The notes under the pieces: generated by a model
What the model saw: the letters and a program-made list of their open reading frames with translations, nothing else
Told to the model about the DNA's origin: nothing
The model's database searches: none
Assembly: GCA_030430515.1 (NCBI GenBank)
Contig: JAUIKX010000143.1
Coordinates: 1 to 8,679 of the forward strand
DNA length: 8,679 bases
Origin: Gammaproteobacteria bacterium
Lineage (GTDB): Bacteria; Pseudomonadota; Gammaproteobacteria; Pseudomonadales; Azotimanducaceae
Reading direction: 5' to 3'
Position numbers and translations under genes: made by a program
Part shown: positions 7,407 to 8,679 of the stretch, one piece after another
Layout of the letters: the number at the start of each line of letters is the position of its first letter
Numbering within the stretch: position 1 is the stretch's first letter

Positions 7407-7429
7407 CAGGTGGAAAAAGCCATCAAGCG
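7396..7429. repeat. 17-base tandem duplication at the dedD/cvpA junction
   Basis: Two adjacent 17-base units, 7396-7412 and 7413-7429, share 15 of 17 bases, and the first 13 (GAAAAAGCCATCA on the + strand) are identical. The right-hand copy is inside the end of dedD; the left-hand copy spans the dedD stop and the gap to cvpA. Removing one unit would give a dedD ending LMAFSN whose TGA overlaps the cvpA ATG, so the repeat is best read as an insertion by slippage. Confidence 0.75.
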
Positions 7430-7933
7430 CGCCGTGGTATCGAACTTCTCAGAGATGAGCTCGCGAAGCTGGTCGGCTTCTCCTTGATCCAGCACAGGGC
7501 CGACCGCCACCCGGTGCCGGATGCCTTCATCGGTTTTCGCAGTGGAGACAAATGCCTCGAAGCCACCTTTACGGAGCTGCTCACGAAATTGCAGCGCGTT
7601 GTCGCGATCGGCAAAGCTGCCGGTCTGCACAGCCCACACCGCCGTCTCCTCAGATGGCAGCGTCAGCACCGGCTGTCCGAGACGGGTGCCGTGAGTCGTA
7701 TCGTAGCCCTCTTCATCCACCGCCTCGCTGAGCACTTTTGCATCTTCGAGGTAATCCGAGGCAGGCGCCACATCAGCCAGATCGGGCACAGACGGCACTT
7801 CAATGGGTTCTTCGATCGGATCGACGTGAACGGTCGCCACGCCCTCGCCGTCGAAGATCATGGGCAGCACGATCACGGCTACAGCAAAAAGGAACAGCGC
7901 ACCCGTTACCCGGTAGCGCATGAACTCATCCAT
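7406..7933 (-). CDS. dedD: DedD-like SPOR domain protein
   Basis: SPOR proteins bind septal peptidoglycan stripped of stem peptides, and DedD of E. coli contributes to cell division. This 175-residue protein has a short cytoplasmic N-terminus, one transmembrane helix at about 9-27 ending in LPMIFDGEG, a linker of ~65 residues rich in acidic residues and proline, and a SPOR domain from ~97 to the end (AVWAVQTGSFADRDNA, then VAVGPVLDQGEA). The frame is open upstream, but ATG 7933 is chosen because GAGG lies 10 bases before it and because the protein then begins shortly before the helix, as in relatives. It overlaps folC by 28 bases. Its last codons lie in the 17-base duplication. The name dedD rests on its place between folC and cvpA as well as its architecture. 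Confidence 0.88.
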   Translation of the reverse strand: MDEFMRYRVTGALFLFAVAVIVLPMIFDGEGVATVHVDPIEEPIEVPSVPDLADVAPASDYLEDAKVLSEAVDEEGYDTTHGTRLGQPVLTLPSEETAVWAVQTGSFADRDNALQFREQLRKGGFEAFVSTAKTDEGIRHRVAVGPVLDQGEADQLRELISEKFDTTARLMAFST

Positions 7934-8679
7934 CGGTGGGCTGCCTCGACGACAGAAAATGATCCGAACGCAAGAATAACATCTCCTGGTCCTGTCGCCG
8001 AGCATGCAGCGTCATACGCGTCTGCGAACTGACTGAATGGCCGCCCCCGCTGAACGCGCTCAGCCAGCGCCTGCGCACTCAAGCCCCGCGGCCCTTCGGT
8101 AGAGACGAGAAACAGCGGAACCCACTCAAGGCCAAGCGCCTCGAGCACCTCCAGCGCAGGCTTGTCGGCTAACGCGCCATAAATCACAGCCGCGGGCCGT
8201 ACCCCGCGGGCAGCCAGTTCCGCCTTCAGAAATGCCGCGCCGTGCGGGTTATGGGCAACGTCCAGCAGAAGCGTCCGGTCGGCCAAAGGAATCGCCTGCA
8301 TACGTCCGGGCAGGCGCACCGAGGCAAGTACTTCGGTCGTCGTCGCTCGATCCAGGGGAAGAAGCGTCGAGCAGGCCAAGGCGGCAAGCGCGAGGTTGTG
8401 CGCGGGCAGCCCGGCGCCCAGAACGACGCCATCGAGCGCGGCAGCGGAAGAATCATCTGACACCTGCAGTACGGATTGGTCGTCGACCCGGAAATGTGTG
8501 CCGAACGCGGCAACGTCACACCCGAGCGATGCCGCATTGAAAAGCACGCTTTCCGGCATATCAGCACCCAGAATGACCCGCTGGCCTGGCCTCATGACCC
8601 CGGCTTTCTCTGCACCGATCTGCTCGACGTCGTCGCCCAGGTATGCCTGGTGGTCGAGCCCGATACTGGTCACCACAGC
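7906..8679 (-). CDS. folC: Bifunctional dihydrofolate synthase/folylpolyglutamate synthase, C-terminal part (5' end outside window)
   Basis: FolC adds glutamate to dihydropteroate and then to reduced folates, using ATP in the cytosol. The frame runs off the right edge; the 257 visible residues are about 60 percent of a usual FolC (~420). The first residues, TSIGLDHQAYLGD, are the family motif with a Mg-binding histidine, and EKAGVMRPGQ carries the lysine that is carbamylated in relatives. The C-terminal Mur-ligase-like domain includes LPGRMQ, LLDVAHNPHGAAF, YGALADKP and FGSFSVVEA. The P-loop lies outside the window. The GTG at 8676 is internal. The stop TAA at 7908-7906 lies inside dedD, so the two genes overlap by 28 bases. 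Confidence 0.95.
   Translation of the reverse strand, partial: AVVTSIGLDHQAYLGDDVEQIGAEKAGVMRPGQRVILGADMPESVLFNAASLGCDVAAFGTHFRVDDQSVLQVSDDSSAAALDGVVLGAGLPAHNLALAALACSTLLPLDRATTTEVLASVRLPGRMQAIPLADRTLLLDVAHNPHGAAFLKAELAARGVRPAAVIYGALADKPALEVLEALGLEWVPLFLVSTEGPRGLSAQALAERVQRGRPFSQFADAYDAACSATGPGDVILAFGSFSVVEAAHRWMSSCATG

Noticed and set aside
7934..8005. Longer dedD form starting at 8005
   Set aside because: It would add 24 residues rich in Cys and Arg inside folC. ATG 7933 has GAGG at proper spacing and gives the usual short N-terminus before the membrane helix.

Overview
The window comes from a GC-rich chromosome, most likely a gammaproteobacterium. The evidence is the combination of an E. 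coli-type purF, the folC-dedD-cvpA-purF gene order, lpxH, the tRNA hydroxylase gene miaE and a Pseudomonas-like moxR-DUF58-tgpA cluster. I cannot name a genus. I see no mobile element, CRISPR array, rRNA or tRNA gene, and the region reads as core chromosome with almost no non-coding DNA.

Layout: bases 1-381 on the + strand hold the 3' end of lpxH (lipid A synthesis). Everything else is one tightly packed minus-strand series. Read 5' to 3' on that strand it is folC (partial, entering from the right edge), dedD-like SPOR gene, cvpA, purF, moxR-type AAA+ ATPase, DUF58 protein, tgpA-type membrane transglutaminase, DUF1289 protein and miaE. Gaps run from a few bases to 31 bases, and several neighbours overlap (folC/dedD 28 bases, DUF58/tgpA 11, DUF1289/miaE 1). 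No internal promoter or rho-independent terminator is evident. miaE and lpxH converge and overlap by 29 bases.

How the genes work together: folC, purF and (by association) cvpA belong to folate and purine supply. The SPOR protein is expected at the septal cell wall. MoxR, DUF58 and TgpA form a known co-occurring set in which a chaperone-like ATPase and a DUF58 adaptor accompany a membrane protein with a periplasmic transglutaminase-like domain. DUF1289 and miaE form a translationally coupled pair, and MiaE makes a late hydroxylation on tRNA position 37.

I do not see a clearly new biological system. The most unusual points are three. A 17-base tandem duplication at the dedD/cvpA junction appears to have created a five-codon mini-ORF linking the two genes by two TGATG overlaps. 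The envelope trio moxR-DUF58-tgpA lies directly behind purF. A two-domain-looking DUF1289 protein with two Cys pairs is coupled to the diiron enzyme MiaE.
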